Source: Halovenus sp. (GTDB lineage Archaea; Halobacteriota; Halobacteria; Halobacteriales; Haloarculaceae). Taken from it: a stretch of DNA of 64,000 bases. Shown in pieces: positions 8,960 through 17,234 of this stretch. How positions within the stretch are numbered: the first letter of the stretch is position 1; every line of letters begins with the position of its first letter. The DNA is taken from the NCBI GenBank assembly GCA_003551945.1, contig PUNZ01000158.1:10893-74892 (forward strand). Reading direction: 5' to 3'. The notes under the pieces are model-generated. The model was not told the origin of the DNA, did no database searches, and saw only the letters and a list, made by a program, of their open reading frames with translations. The translations under genes were made by a program, and so were the position numbers.

Positions 8960-9851
8960 GCAGGTTGATGCGGGCGAGTCAGGTGTGATGGAACAAGGAG
9001 AGCAGACGATGAACGTAGACGAGGCAACAATCAAGGAGCCATCAACTGGGTCCGTCTTTGCATCATTTGTTCGGCGTGAGATAAACACGGCAATCCTCAC
9101 TGGGAGTTTCGTTGCGCTCGCGCTCACCGTATTCACCGTCATTATTGGGATTACGCTCGTGGGAAGCGGCTTTTCGGCGGGATACGTGACGACGGTTATC
9201 GAGTTGCTCACCCCGCTGCAGTTGTTAGTCCCTGTCGTTGCGTTCGTGCTTGGATTCAATGCCATTCTCAGTGACCGTCGGAGCGGCGAACTCGACGTAT
9301 TACAGACCTATCCTGTCTCAGCGTGGCAGGTCGTTCTGGGCGTGTATCTCGGGCGGGCACTCGGGATGGTGATAGCCATCGGAGGACCACTCGTCTTATT
9401 GTTCATCCCGATTGCCACAACAGACACACCACGTTTGCCGATGTATGCCTCACATACGGGGGCAGATACGCCGATTTTATACCTTCGCCTTATTGTCTTA
9501 ACCCTCTTGTTTGCGCTCGTGATGCTTGCGGTCGCAGTGGCACTTTCTGCTCTCGTAAGCTCCGCACGGACGGCAGTTCTCGGCGTGGGGGTCGGCTTAA
9601 TCCTCATCCTGTTTGGCCTCGACTTGGCCCTCTCTGCGGGATTCTCGATTGGATTTATTAGTGACTCCCGGTTACTCTCTTCGTTAGCGTTGAGCCCCGT
9701 GAGTGCGTTTAGAGGGCTTGTACTTGAGCTTGCACTCACTGTCACGGAAGGAACAGGGCCAGACACTGCGTCACCGGTTGCCAGTCTCATTGGCCTTTTT
9801 GTTTGGGGCGGCGGGTCGTTGGCTGTTGCGGCGTGGGCGCTGAAACAGTAA
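8952..9851 (+). CDS. nosY: NosY-type ABC transporter permease (copy 1)
   Basis: 299 residues: a roughly 35-residue polar N-terminus, then about six membrane segments. The motif FNAILSDRRSGELDVLQTYP after the second segment is the ABC-2/NosY coupling region (GELD.L.TYPVS), shared with the second NosY at 10719-11525. It is the membrane partner of NosF. The ATG overlaps the end of nosF by 8 bases. It is the last gene of the plus-strand nos set and converges on nosL. Confidence 0.9.
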   Translation: MTEQVDAGESGVMEQGEQTMNVDEATIKEPSTGSVFASFVRREINTAILTGSFVALALTVFTVIIGITLVGSGFSAGYVTTVIELLTPLQLLVPVVAFVLGFNAILSDRRSGELDVLQTYPVSAWQVVLGVYLGRALGMVIAIGGPLVLLFIPIATTDTPRLPMYASHTGADTPILYLRLIVLTLLFALVMLAVAVALSALVSSARTAVLGVGVGLILILFGLDLALSAGFSIGFISDSRLLSSLALSPVSAFRGLVLELALTVTEGTGPDTASPVASLIGLFVWGGGSLAVAAWALKQ

Positions 9852-10033
9852 ACGGACAGCGGCACAGAAGCAACTCTCGCAACGCTTATAGATTGCACAG
9901 AAATTATGTTGCGTTGACAGGCTCTTCGGTGCCGTTTTACAATACTCTTTGAGATGCGAACTGACAACGGCGACTGGCGACTATACACTGTTGGATTAGC
10001 CGAACCACAGTGAGCCACGCGTTGAACACTTCC

Positions 10034-10639
10034 TTACGTTCCCAGCGCTGCAAGCAATTCGTCGCTGATTTCATCCTCCTCGTAGAGCTCGCCATCATGC
10101 TCGGACGCGAATGAATTAGCATCCCCTTCGTCGGAAAAGCCGATAAGCGAAGAGCCCATTGCACCCTGCACATCGCTGTCGACGACAAAGGTTAGTTCAT
10201 CGGTCGGGGCGAACGAATCTGCGTTAACGTCTGCTGTGATAACTGTCGCTCCTCCGTCCTCGGACAGGTCGTACTCAACCGTAGAGTAGTCCGTACCGTA
10301 GCTCCCAACCGGTTCAAACCCCTGCCCGTCATGGTCAAGAATGAACTGATACATACAGAGGCTGCTGCAAAACCATGCAATACCGTCCTCTCTGTCCTCA
10401 ACTGCTGGTGGTGCATCATCTAGATAAAACGATTGGCCAACTGGCCCAGGATGGTTCTGAATGACCATATTACACTCATCACAGTGGTGGCCATCCTCAT
10501 CCAGCGAGATTGGGTCAGGTACCTCTTCATCGTCACCAAGACATCCGGCAAGTCCACCGACTGCACCGGCAGCAATCGTCCCGAGAACGACTCGTCTCGT
10601 CGGATATCTGCTCGCACGAACGCGTTCAACCATATCCAT
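10034..10639 (-). CDS. nosL: NosL-type copper-binding lipoprotein
   Basis: About 201 residues from the ATG at 10639 (another ATG at 10633). The frame is open much further upstream, but that part overlaps the nosY copy 2 gene. The N-terminus has twin arginines (YPTRRVVLG), a short hydrophobic stretch and the lipobox LAGC, which marks a Tat-exported lipoprotein. NosL hallmarks follow: CDECNMVI and, later, FCSSLCMYQF, candidate Cu(I) ligands by family knowledge. NosL delivers copper to the NosDFY/NosZ assembly. It lies 79 bases behind nosY copy 2 on the same strand. Confidence 0.88.
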   Translation of the reverse strand: MDMVERVRASRYPTRRVVLGTIAAGAVGGLAGCLGDDEEVPDPISLDEDGHHCDECNMVIQNHPGPVGQSFYLDDAPPAVEDREDGIAWFCSSLCMYQFILDHDGQGFEPVGSYGTDYSTVEYDLSEDGGATVITADVNADSFAPTDELTFVVDSDVQGAMGSSLIGFSDEGDANSFASEHDGELYEEDEISDELLAALGT

Positions 10640-10718
10640 ACTAGCCGGTATTTGCACAAAGCCCCTCTGGTGTAGTCCTCGAATGAAAAACGGACGGTTC
10701 CTGTCGACTCGTCTCGGA

Positions 10719-11525
10719 TTACCTTCTTGATACAGACACCGTTGCAACCGCCAGCGAGCCAAGGAGCCACGAGAGCAACCCGGCAGCGCTTGTAACCGGC
10801 GAGGCTTGTTGTAAGTCAGTCTCAACTGCTGTTGAAAGCACTGTCTCGAAGACAAGCCCTCGATATGCACTAGTCGGCGAGACAGAGAGCACAGCCGTTA
10901 GCCATTCATCCCCAACAGTGCCACCAGCAACTCCCCTAAGAATGAGCAGGTCAAGCCCGATAATAACCAACGCAAGCACGACCAGACCCAACACGAGCGC
11001 GCTCCGCTGGGTGCTGGCAAGTGCTGATACCGCAATCGTCATCGCAAGGACAACCAGCCCGAAGAAGACTGTTAAGCCGATAAACCGGACAAAAATAAGC
11101 GGCGAATCAACTCCCTGATGCGTTGCCAGAAACGTGGGCGTCGTAGGTGAAGTGGTGGCGAGATAGACACCCACAATCGCTAAGGGAATCGTCAACAGGA
11201 CGGTAAGCGCGAGTGCTCGTCCAACAAACACCCCCAGAATATACCGGGAGACAGACACGGGATAGGTTGCAAGGACATCTAACTCACCACGCGTCGAATC
11301 AGAAATTATCGTCCGATAACCAAGTGCAACCGCAAGGGCGGGAACCAAAAACTCCATCGGTAAGAGCAGGTCAACTGCCGTCGGAAGATAATCCGGTTCG
11401 GCATTGCTCACAAAGACAACCCCAAAGGTGACCAACAACACTCCGAGCAAGAGCGCAAGCGTAGAGCGAGCACGAACAACGGAGACAACCTCACGAGCAG
11501 CGACTGCCTGAATCTTGTTACTCAT
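10719..11525 (-). CDS. nosY: NosY-type ABC transporter permease (copy 2)
   Basis: 268 residues with about six membrane segments and the motif RTIISDSTRGELDVLATYP, matching the coupling region of the first NosY. It lacks the long polar N-terminus of copy 1. It follows its ATPase by 20 bases, so it is co-transcribed and probably forms a second NosFY transporter. The two permeases are clearly related but well diverged, so this is not a recent duplication. Confidence 0.88.
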   Translation of the reverse strand: MSNKIQAVAAREVVSVVRARSTLALLLGVLLVTFGVVFVSNAEPDYLPTAVDLLLPMEFLVPALAVALGYRTIISDSTRGELDVLATYPVSVSRYILGVFVGRALALTVLLTIPLAIVGVYLATTSPTTPTFLATHQGVDSPLIFVRFIGLTVFFGLVVLAMTIAVSALASTQRSALVLGLVVLALVIIGLDLLILRGVAGGTVGDEWLTAVLSVSPTSAYRGLVFETVLSTAVETDLQQASPVTSAAGLLSWLLGSLAVATVSVSRR

Positions 11526-11545
11526 ATTGACCCTCCATCGGTGAG

Positions 11546-12331
11546 TTACTCATCGTCCACCCCAAGGATGGCGACCTGGTTATCCGGCTTTTCGACGGCA
11601 ATGTCAAACACATCCCAGAGCGAATCAGCGTCATGATGGTTGCACAGTTTTGCAGGGCTGCCCGTGTCGACGACGGAACCACCATCAAGCACGATGACTT
11701 GGTCTGCCCACTGTTCGACCAACGCCAAATCGTGTGAACTGCAGATAACTGCAGTCCCATCTGTTGCGAGTTCGTGTGCAACTTCGAAGGTCCGCTTTCG
11801 CATCGTTGGGTCGAGTCCACTGCCCGGTTCATCCAACACGACGACTGGTGGGTCACCAACTGTTGCCTGTGCGAGTCCAAGCAGCCGTGTCATCCCGCCA
11901 GAGAGAGCTTCGACACGCCTCTCTGCTGCATCTCGGAGTCCGACACGTGCAAGTAGCTCCTCCGGGTCGTCATCAACGAGCGCGGTATAGAACTCAAGTG
12001 TTTCAAGGGTGCTGAACTGTGGGCGGAAGGATGGCCGCTGAGGCAGATAGCCGATTTCGCGTTCTGCGTCGGGACCAAGATAGTGCACAGCCCCCGCTGT
12101 CGGAGACAAAAGGCCGGCAAGTGTTTTCAACAATGTTGTTTTCCCGGAGCCGTTTGGACCGACGACGGCGGTCAATGTTCCTGACTCGATGGTTACCGAC
12201 ACATCGGAAAGGACAGATACTGAGCCATACGCCTGTGAAAGTTGCTCGGAGACGAGAACAGGTTCAGCAGCGGAGTCAGAGTTAGCTGCCGGTCTAGATG
12301 CAACGCCAGTAGTGGATTGTGAATCACTCAT
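11546..12331 (-). CDS. nosF: NosF-type ABC transporter ATP-binding protein (copy 2)
   Basis: 261 residues. Walker A GPNGSGKTT, Q-loop YLPQRP, signature LSGGMTRLL, Walker B VVVLDEPGSGLDP and the switch motif CSSHDLAL are all intact. The residues around these motifs match copy 1 closely (for example GYLPQRPSFRP against GYLPQRPAFRP). It is the ATPase of the second NosDFY set and lies 72 bases behind nosD copy 2. Confidence 0.9.
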   Translation of the reverse strand: MSDSQSTTGVASRPAANSDSAAEPVLVSEQLSQAYGSVSVLSDVSVTIESGTLTAVVGPNGSGKTTLLKTLAGLLSPTAGAVHYLGPDAEREIGYLPQRPSFRPQFSTLETLEFYTALVDDDPEELLARVGLRDAAERRVEALSGGMTRLLGLAQATVGDPPVVVLDEPGSGLDPTMRKRTFEVAHELATDGTAVICSSHDLALVEQWADQVIVLDGGSVVDTGSPAKLCNHHDADSLWDVFDIAVEKPDNQVAILGVDDE

Positions 12332-12403
12332 CGGTGAAACACCCCAGTACGGAAGCGAGTCGGCTGGGGAGACAAAACACGTCGTGGTGGAATACAGGAT
12401 TCG

Positions 12404-14422
12404 TTAGCGGTCATAGTCTTCTTCAAGTTCTGCAATCATTTCCGGGTTGACCGGTTCAGACAGCGGTGCGGTATCGATGATATTGCCTTCACGCATTCCT
12501 GGAGTCGTATCACGCACTGCATCTAGCGTCATCGCTGCCGGCGACGCAGAGAGCGTCACAGCACCCGGCGTGCTGAGCAGTTTCCCTTCAACAGGGTCAG
12601 ACGGAGAGTAGCGCTCCTGTCCCGGATGGACCGTTGCTCCATCCCAGTAGTTCCCGACACCCTCATGAGTCCAAATCAACAGCGGCCCTGTACTGGGTCG
12701 TGCCGGAACATCGTTGTTCACGATATCATTTTCGACGACACGGTTGCTCGGTCGTATCGAGGAAGCACTGATGCCAACGTCGTTCCCATAGATGACGTTT
12801 CGCTCATAGAGCGAGTTGCTCGCACCCGTTGACATACCGCGGTCATTCCCTGCAATAACGTTTTCAGCAATATAACTCCGCGAGCCAGCAGGAAGGATTC
12901 CTGCAGCAGCATCTCGGACCTCGTTGCCCACAACCGCGTTCCCTGCTGGGTCAGTCATGATAGTGATACCACCGCTTTCCTGTCCGGAAACTGAATTATC
13001 GGCAATCAACGAATCGGAAGTATGCATCGTATGAATACCAAATCGATTATCGGTCAGTGTATTGTTTCGTATGACGGTTTCGTGTGAGCGGTGCACGTAG
13101 ATACTATCTCGTCCGTGCGCAATTGTTGAGTCCTGGATGACTGTTGGGGACCGCATCGCAACCACGCCCATGAACCCTTCAGCCCAGTTTTCGTGACCCT
13201 CAATATCGACCCTCTCGACTGCGCTTTTTCCGACATCACGGAGCAACACCCCATTTGTGGGTGTTTCGATTGCGACGTCCGCAACGTAAATCTCGGTGAC
13301 ATCCGCCGCAGTGATACCTGCATCACCATGGCCATAGCCTTCTTCAACCCGTTCGTCCCAATCACCGTCTTCATCGGCGTCATCACCTTCTCCGTCGGCA
13401 GAGTGACCTGACTCATCGTGTGCGGTCCCGTCAGCACCTTCTTCGTCCTCAGCAGGGTCAGTATTCTCTCCAACACCAGTGATGGACAGACCGGTCACTG
13501 CCACCTCATCCGCCTCTATCTCGATAACGGAATCGTTGCCATCGCCTTCAACGGTTGCCCCAGGACCAGCAAGCGTCACGCTGCTATCGATGGTGGGTTT
13601 CTCCTCATAGGTCCCGTCCGCAACGAAGACTGTTGTCTCGTTCGGCGCACGGTCAAGTCCCTCCTGAATGGTGTCGGCATATCCAATGTCCTCAGCAAGC
13701 GACAGCGAAGCAGCTTCAACTGCTGACGTGTTTTCATCACCCACGATAACGCTGACCGGGCGGTCAGCAAGCGGGCGGAGGTCCACAACAGTTGCATCCG
13801 CCATGTCGTGGAGGTCACCAACGCGCTCTCTGACAGCAGTCGCATCGTCCACATCAAAGGTGTGTTGCTGAAGCGATTCCCAGTCGACTAATTCACCGCC
13901 ATAACTGGAAACAAACGCCTCTGCCTCCGCTTCGTCACTAAACGGGACCGCAGTCTGTCCGGTTGGCGTCTGAGCCTCGCTTTCGACGACGAACGTTGCT
14001 TTTTCGGCATCAATCCATGGTTGCTCGTCATCCGTTTCGAGATATCCTTCCTCGGAGAGTGAGATGTCGCTCTCGGAAAAGTCGCTCACATAGACCGTAA
14101 TTGGATACCCGAACTGCTGTTGATGTCCCTCCTGTTGCAATGAATCGATTGCATGCTCAACGCCGTGATAGCCAACGACGAACTGATATTGGGAGTAGAA
14201 AATTTGTGCCCGAGGGACCACTTGTCCTCGCTCCGCAAGATCATACTGTGCCTCGCTTGCGAGGCCGGTTGTCGTCGCTTCGTCGAACGGCACGGGCTCT
14301 GGCTGAGCACTCTCTGTGTCAACACCAAAGGCGACTGCAACGCCAACAAATCCGATGAGACAGAGCACAATCACAGTGTACCGAACTGCGTTACTCGTTG
14401 CTAATGCACCTACGGTCGTCAC
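12404..14422 (-). CDS. nosD: NosD-type copper-site maturation protein with N-terminal NosL-like domain (copy 2)
   Basis: 672 residues from the GTG at 14422; the frame is open to a TTG at 14488, but a TATA-like box at 14461-14467 argues for the shorter form, whose N-terminus then has the same length as copy 1. Order: membrane anchor, NosL-like domain (QIFYSQYQFVVGYHG; FVVESEAQTPTGQTAVPF), then NosD/CASH beta-helix repeats. The acidic insert at the same place as in copy 1 has fewer histidines. The domain order and insert position match copy 1, so the whole fused architecture was duplicated or acquired twice. It sits just behind a regulator gene. Confidence 0.88.
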   Translation of the reverse strand: MTTVGALATSNAVRYTVIVLCLIGFVGVAVAFGVDTESAQPEPVPFDEATTTGLASEAQYDLAERGQVVPRAQIFYSQYQFVVGYHGVEHAIDSLQQEGHQQQFGYPITVYVSDFSESDISLSEEGYLETDDEQPWIDAEKATFVVESEAQTPTGQTAVPFSDEAEAEAFVSSYGGELVDWESLQQHTFDVDDATAVRERVGDLHDMADATVVDLRPLADRPVSVIVGDENTSAVEAASLSLAEDIGYADTIQEGLDRAPNETTVFVADGTYEEKPTIDSSVTLAGPGATVEGDGNDSVIEIEADEVAVTGLSITGVGENTDPAEDEEGADGTAHDESGHSADGEGDDADEDGDWDERVEEGYGHGDAGITAADVTEIYVADVAIETPTNGVLLRDVGKSAVERVDIEGHENWAEGFMGVVAMRSPTVIQDSTIAHGRDSIYVHRSHETVIRNNTLTDNRFGIHTMHTSDSLIADNSVSGQESGGITIMTDPAGNAVVGNEVRDAAAGILPAGSRSYIAENVIAGNDRGMSTGASNSLYERNVIYGNDVGISASSIRPSNRVVENDIVNNDVPARPSTGPLLIWTHEGVGNYWDGATVHPGQERYSPSDPVEGKLLSTPGAVTLSASPAAMTLDAVRDTTPGMREGNIIDTAPLSEPVNPEMIAELEEDYDR

Positions 14423-14460
14423 TATCAACGTTAGTTCGTCGACAGTCTTAGCTGGATTGG

Positions 14461-14467
14461 TATAATT
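14461..14467 (-). promoter_or_regulatory. TATA-like box before nosD copy 2
   Basis: AATTATA on the minus strand lies 39-45 bases before the GTG at 14422, inside the longer open frame. It suggests a promoter of its own in addition to read-through from the regulator. Confidence 0.35.
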
Positions 14468-14496
14468 CCCGAATCGGTACTTTCTCAATACGTGAC

Positions 14497-15045
14497 TCAG
14501 AGGAAGCCGCCCGTATCGCTGCCTCCGCCAAGAAGTTGGTCGGTCAGGCGAGCGAACCGGTCGGCAAGGCGGTCGGACGGACGAGGCTCGATTTCACGAA
14601 GCAACCGATAGACAGTATCTGGCTCATTTAGCTCAACGACAAACTGTTTCGTCCCGTTCGAATCGGTCAGCGTTTTTTTCTCGACGACGTCACGGTCAAC
14701 AAGATTAGAAAGATGCCACTCCACGGTACTTCTCGCCAAATCCAAACTGGCCGCTAGTTCGGCAGGGGGTTGTTGATTATCTTCAAGTAGCGTGAGGACG
14801 ATTTCTCTTGTCGTTTCTCGGCGGAGGAGGGCAATGACACCGCGTTCCCATGCCGTATATGTTGGTGGATAGTAATGGGTCCGACCACAGATTTCCTCGC
14901 TTGTGAGCTCCTGTGAGCGAAGGAGGCGTTTGATATGATGTTGGGTCTGTCCAGTTGCGATATCCAACTGCCGACTAATTTCATTGAAGTGAATGCCGGG
15001 ATTACGGCACACACAATCGCGGACGGCGGCGCGGGTATCTGACAC
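14497..15045 (-). CDS. Two-domain winged-helix transcriptional regulator of the nos island
   Basis: 182 residues with a GTG start. There are two helix-turn-helix units: residues about 5-60 (IHFNEISRQLDIATGQTQHHI) and about 70-135 (PAELAASLDLARSTVEWHL). This tandem wHTH form is common in haloarchaeal MarR/ArsR-like regulators. It ends 9 bases before the longest nosD copy 2 reading frame and is transcribed in the same direction, so it is the natural candidate regulator of the nos genes (inference from position). No obvious Cys/His metal- or redox-sensing cluster is visible. Confidence 0.78.
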   Translation of the reverse strand: MSDTRAAVRDCVCRNPGIHFNEISRQLDIATGQTQHHIKRLLRSQELTSEEICGRTHYYPPTYTAWERGVIALLRRETTREIVLTLLEDNQQPPAELAASLDLARSTVEWHLSNLVDRDVVEKKTLTDSNGTKQFVVELNEPDTVYRLLREIEPRPSDRLADRFARLTDQLLGGGSDTGGFL

Positions 15046-15080
15046 GAATTGGTCACCTACTGATGGCTATGTGATGGGGC

Positions 15081-15089
15081 ATATAAATT
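15081..15089 (-). promoter_or_regulatory. TATA box for the regulator gene
   Basis: On the minus strand AATTTATAT lies about 36-44 bases upstream of the GTG at 15045, which gives a short leader. Confidence 0.45.
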
Positions 15090-15140
15090 CCCGCTGTTCT
15101 CAGGGTCATTATCCCCGCAAAATCGATGACAGGTCAGTGA

Positions 15141-15150
15141 TTTCATAAAC
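15141..15150 (+). promoter_or_regulatory. TATA-like box before 15173 gene
   Basis: TTTCATAAAC centred about 27 bases before the ATG at 15173 fits a leaderless promoter, divergent from the regulator promoter. Confidence 0.4.
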
Positions 15151-15172
15151 GGTTGTCGCATAGACTGGAGCG

Positions 15173-15538
15173 ATGACTGACCTTCAGGCACTGGGCGTGG
15201 TGGGGCACACCTCGGGAGTTGAGGAGTCACTTCTGTTACTTAGCGTGATTATTTTAGCTGGCATTGGGACCGGAATTTTGTTTGTCGGAAGCGTGCTCGC
15301 TGCGTGGCAACGGAAGGAAGTTCGGTATCTCCTGATTTCCGCAGCAGTTGGCGCGTTATTTTTCCGTTCGTTTGTTGGGATTGGAACGGTGTACGGTATC
15401 GTTCCAATGACGACGCATCATTTCGTCGAACACAGCCTTGACTTCCTTATCGCAGCACTGGTGTTGTATGCGGTCTACCGGAGTAAACCACGCCGCTCCG
15501 AGCAATCGTTCGATATTGATAACGACTCTTCGCAGTGA
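15173..15538 (+). CDS. Small membrane protein of unknown function in the nos island
   Basis: 121 residues with three predicted membrane segments (about residues 18-45, 53-75 and 83-102) and a charged, cytoplasmic-looking C-tail. A conserved-looking HHFVEHSLDF motif sits between segments 2 and 3 and could bind metal or haem, but this is speculation. I do not recognise the family firmly. It is transcribed divergently from the regulator and 210 bases before the NosL-like lipoprotein, so it may belong to the same copper/denitrification island. Confidence 0.6.
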   Translation: MTDLQALGVVGHTSGVEESLLLLSVIILAGIGTGILFVGSVLAAWQRKEVRYLLISAAVGALFFRSFVGIGTVYGIVPMTTHHFVEHSLDFLIAALVLYAVYRSKPRRSEQSFDIDNDSSQ

Positions 15539-15748
15539 GCGGTGGTTCGCAGAACCGTGAGTTTTGCACCCGATTCGGAACGCATACAAAAATTTTTCAG
15601 GGTGTCTACGATGGCTGAACATTCCATACATCACGGCAGTGCCACTCTCGTGATGAGACTGTTATAGACCAGTCAGAGATGCCCTGTTGGGTTGATTCGT
15701 TGGTTGTACCAGAGACTACATGTGGACGTAATCCTACAGTGGGTGTGT

Positions 15749-16813
15749 ATGAAGCGTGGCAGGCAATTTGTTAATCGGCGTAACGTCCTCGGCACTGTTG
15801 GGTCAGGAGCAGTGCTTGCACTCGCTGGCTGTGTTGGAAGCGATGATGAGGCAGATGAGCCAGAGGATACTGGCGATGACTCAGCAGATGATACTGAAGA
15901 CGAACCAACGGAGCTCAGCGAACCAACAGAGTTCCCCGAAGGCGAGGAATGTACGGTTTGCAATATGATCACAGAGGAGTATCCGGAGTGGAATGCCCAA
16001 CTGGTCAAAGCGGACGAAACACGAGTGTACTTTTGCTCCGCTGGATGTCTCTCTGCATACAGTTATAACCCCGAACACTTTGGTGGGGAGAATGAGACAG
16101 TCGAAAATGTCTGGGTGACTGATTACGATACCGGCGAACTCATCGATGGGATGGACGCATACTATGTCCGGGTTCAAGCCCCAGACCACATCGATGATAT
16201 CATGATGATGAATCCGACGCCATTCGAGAGCCGGGAGGCAGCTGAATCACTCATCGACGAGTTGAACCAGGAATACGACGGAGCATACGATGTTGAGGAG
16301 GATATCATTAGATTCGATGATTTTGACCGTGAGCTTGCGATGCACTATCGGGCCGACTTCCTTAACGGAGATGATGATGGCCACGACCACGGAAACGACG
16401 AGGATGCTGACGCTCCCGAAGAGTTTGACCTCGTGGATGGCGATGGGGAGACAATCGACACCTGGATGCGTGATCACTGGCACACCGCTGTGTCAGTCGA
16501 AGAGGGTAGTTCACGTTCGCTATATGCTGAAGCTGTTGAAGCCGACGGTGAGACAATCGACGTTGATGGCGAGCACTGGGAGTTTGACGCCCGGCTTGCA
16601 GACGGTGCGCCTGAGGACGTAATTTCGATTCACGGGCATGGCGACCACATCCATCTCAACGGCGAGACTGAGGGGTTAACGGAAATTATCTTCGAATTCT
16701 CTCACCACGGAGAGGTTGCGCTCACGACTGAGGCGGACGCGATGACCGTTGACGTTGGAGAATACGATGACCACGGCCACGACCACGATGATGACGATGG
16801 TCATGACCACTGA
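15749..16813 (+). CDS. nosL: NosL-family lipoprotein with His-rich C-terminal extension
   Basis: 354 residues from the ATG at 15749. Twin-arginine motif (NRRNVLG), hydrophobic stretch and lipobox LAGC mark a Tat lipoprotein. An acidic linker leads into a NosL domain with CTVCNMIT (about residue 70), FCSAGCLSAY and a VWVTDYDTGELIDG block. Unlike the other NosL it continues for roughly 150 residues with a second acidic/His-rich region (GHDHGN about residue 212) and ends in a tail of alternating His and Asp. The extension looks like an added metal-binding beta-domain. It probably captures or passes copper outside the membrane. It is the last gene of the nos island. Confidence 0.82.
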   Translation: MKRGRQFVNRRNVLGTVGSGAVLALAGCVGSDDEADEPEDTGDDSADDTEDEPTELSEPTEFPEGEECTVCNMITEEYPEWNAQLVKADETRVYFCSAGCLSAYSYNPEHFGGENETVENVWVTDYDTGELIDGMDAYYVRVQAPDHIDDIMMMNPTPFESREAAESLIDELNQEYDGAYDVEEDIIRFDDFDRELAMHYRADFLNGDDDGHDHGNDEDADAPEEFDLVDGDGETIDTWMRDHWHTAVSVEEGSSRSLYAEAVEADGETIDVDGEHWEFDARLADGAPEDVISIHGHGDHIHLNGETEGLTEIIFEFSHHGEVALTTEADAMTVDVGEYDDHGHDHDDDDGHDH

Positions 16814-17095
16814 TACAACGACGAAAGCCCGCTGACGCCATCCTCCGTACGTTTCCCTGGGTCCCCGTTCTCTCCGACAACCAATCCACTTTGTCAAGAA
16901 AGCAAGGATATTCCTGTCCGAATGATACGTTCAGCCGGCTGGACATAGTACCTGTCAGAATAATCCTGCACTGGGTTGAGCGGTTGTCATGCCAATGCCG
17001 TTCGTGCTTATTCCAATCCGCTAATCTATACAAGATAGGCTATACTCACATCTCGACTGGAGATAATCAATTATCTCTGTCAAAAGCAACTGACC
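16814..17095 (+). other. Intergenic stretch with no convincing gene
   Basis: Apart from a TATA-like stretch near its right end (about 17062-17078) I see no tRNA, repeat or believable reading frame here. Frames that cross it have poor codon use and run into thyX on the other strand. Confidence 0.4.
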
Positions 17096-17212
17096 ATGCA
17101 ATCGCAACGACCAGGCATGGAGGAGTTCCCAGCCGCGATGGCGAAAGAGACTGGACACACCGTTCGAGTAGCCGACTCACAGTCAACGAAATTCGCGGTC
17201 ACAGACGACTAA
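17096..17212 (+). CDS. Possible 38-residue small protein
   Basis: An ATG frame of 39 codons including the stop, with codon choice like the neighbours. It encodes a polar peptide (begins MQSQRPGMEEF, ends in an acidic TDD). An AT-rich TCAATTATC stretch lies about 20-28 bases before the ATG, as expected for a leaderless haloarchaeal gene. It contains no Cys and no membrane segment. It ends 22 bases before the convergent thyX stop. Its function is unknown and it could be a chance frame. Confidence 0.4.
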   Translation: MQSQRPGMEEFPAAMAKETGHTVRVADSQSTKFAVTDD

Positions 17213-17234
17213 TGTTCCAAGATGGTATGACACC

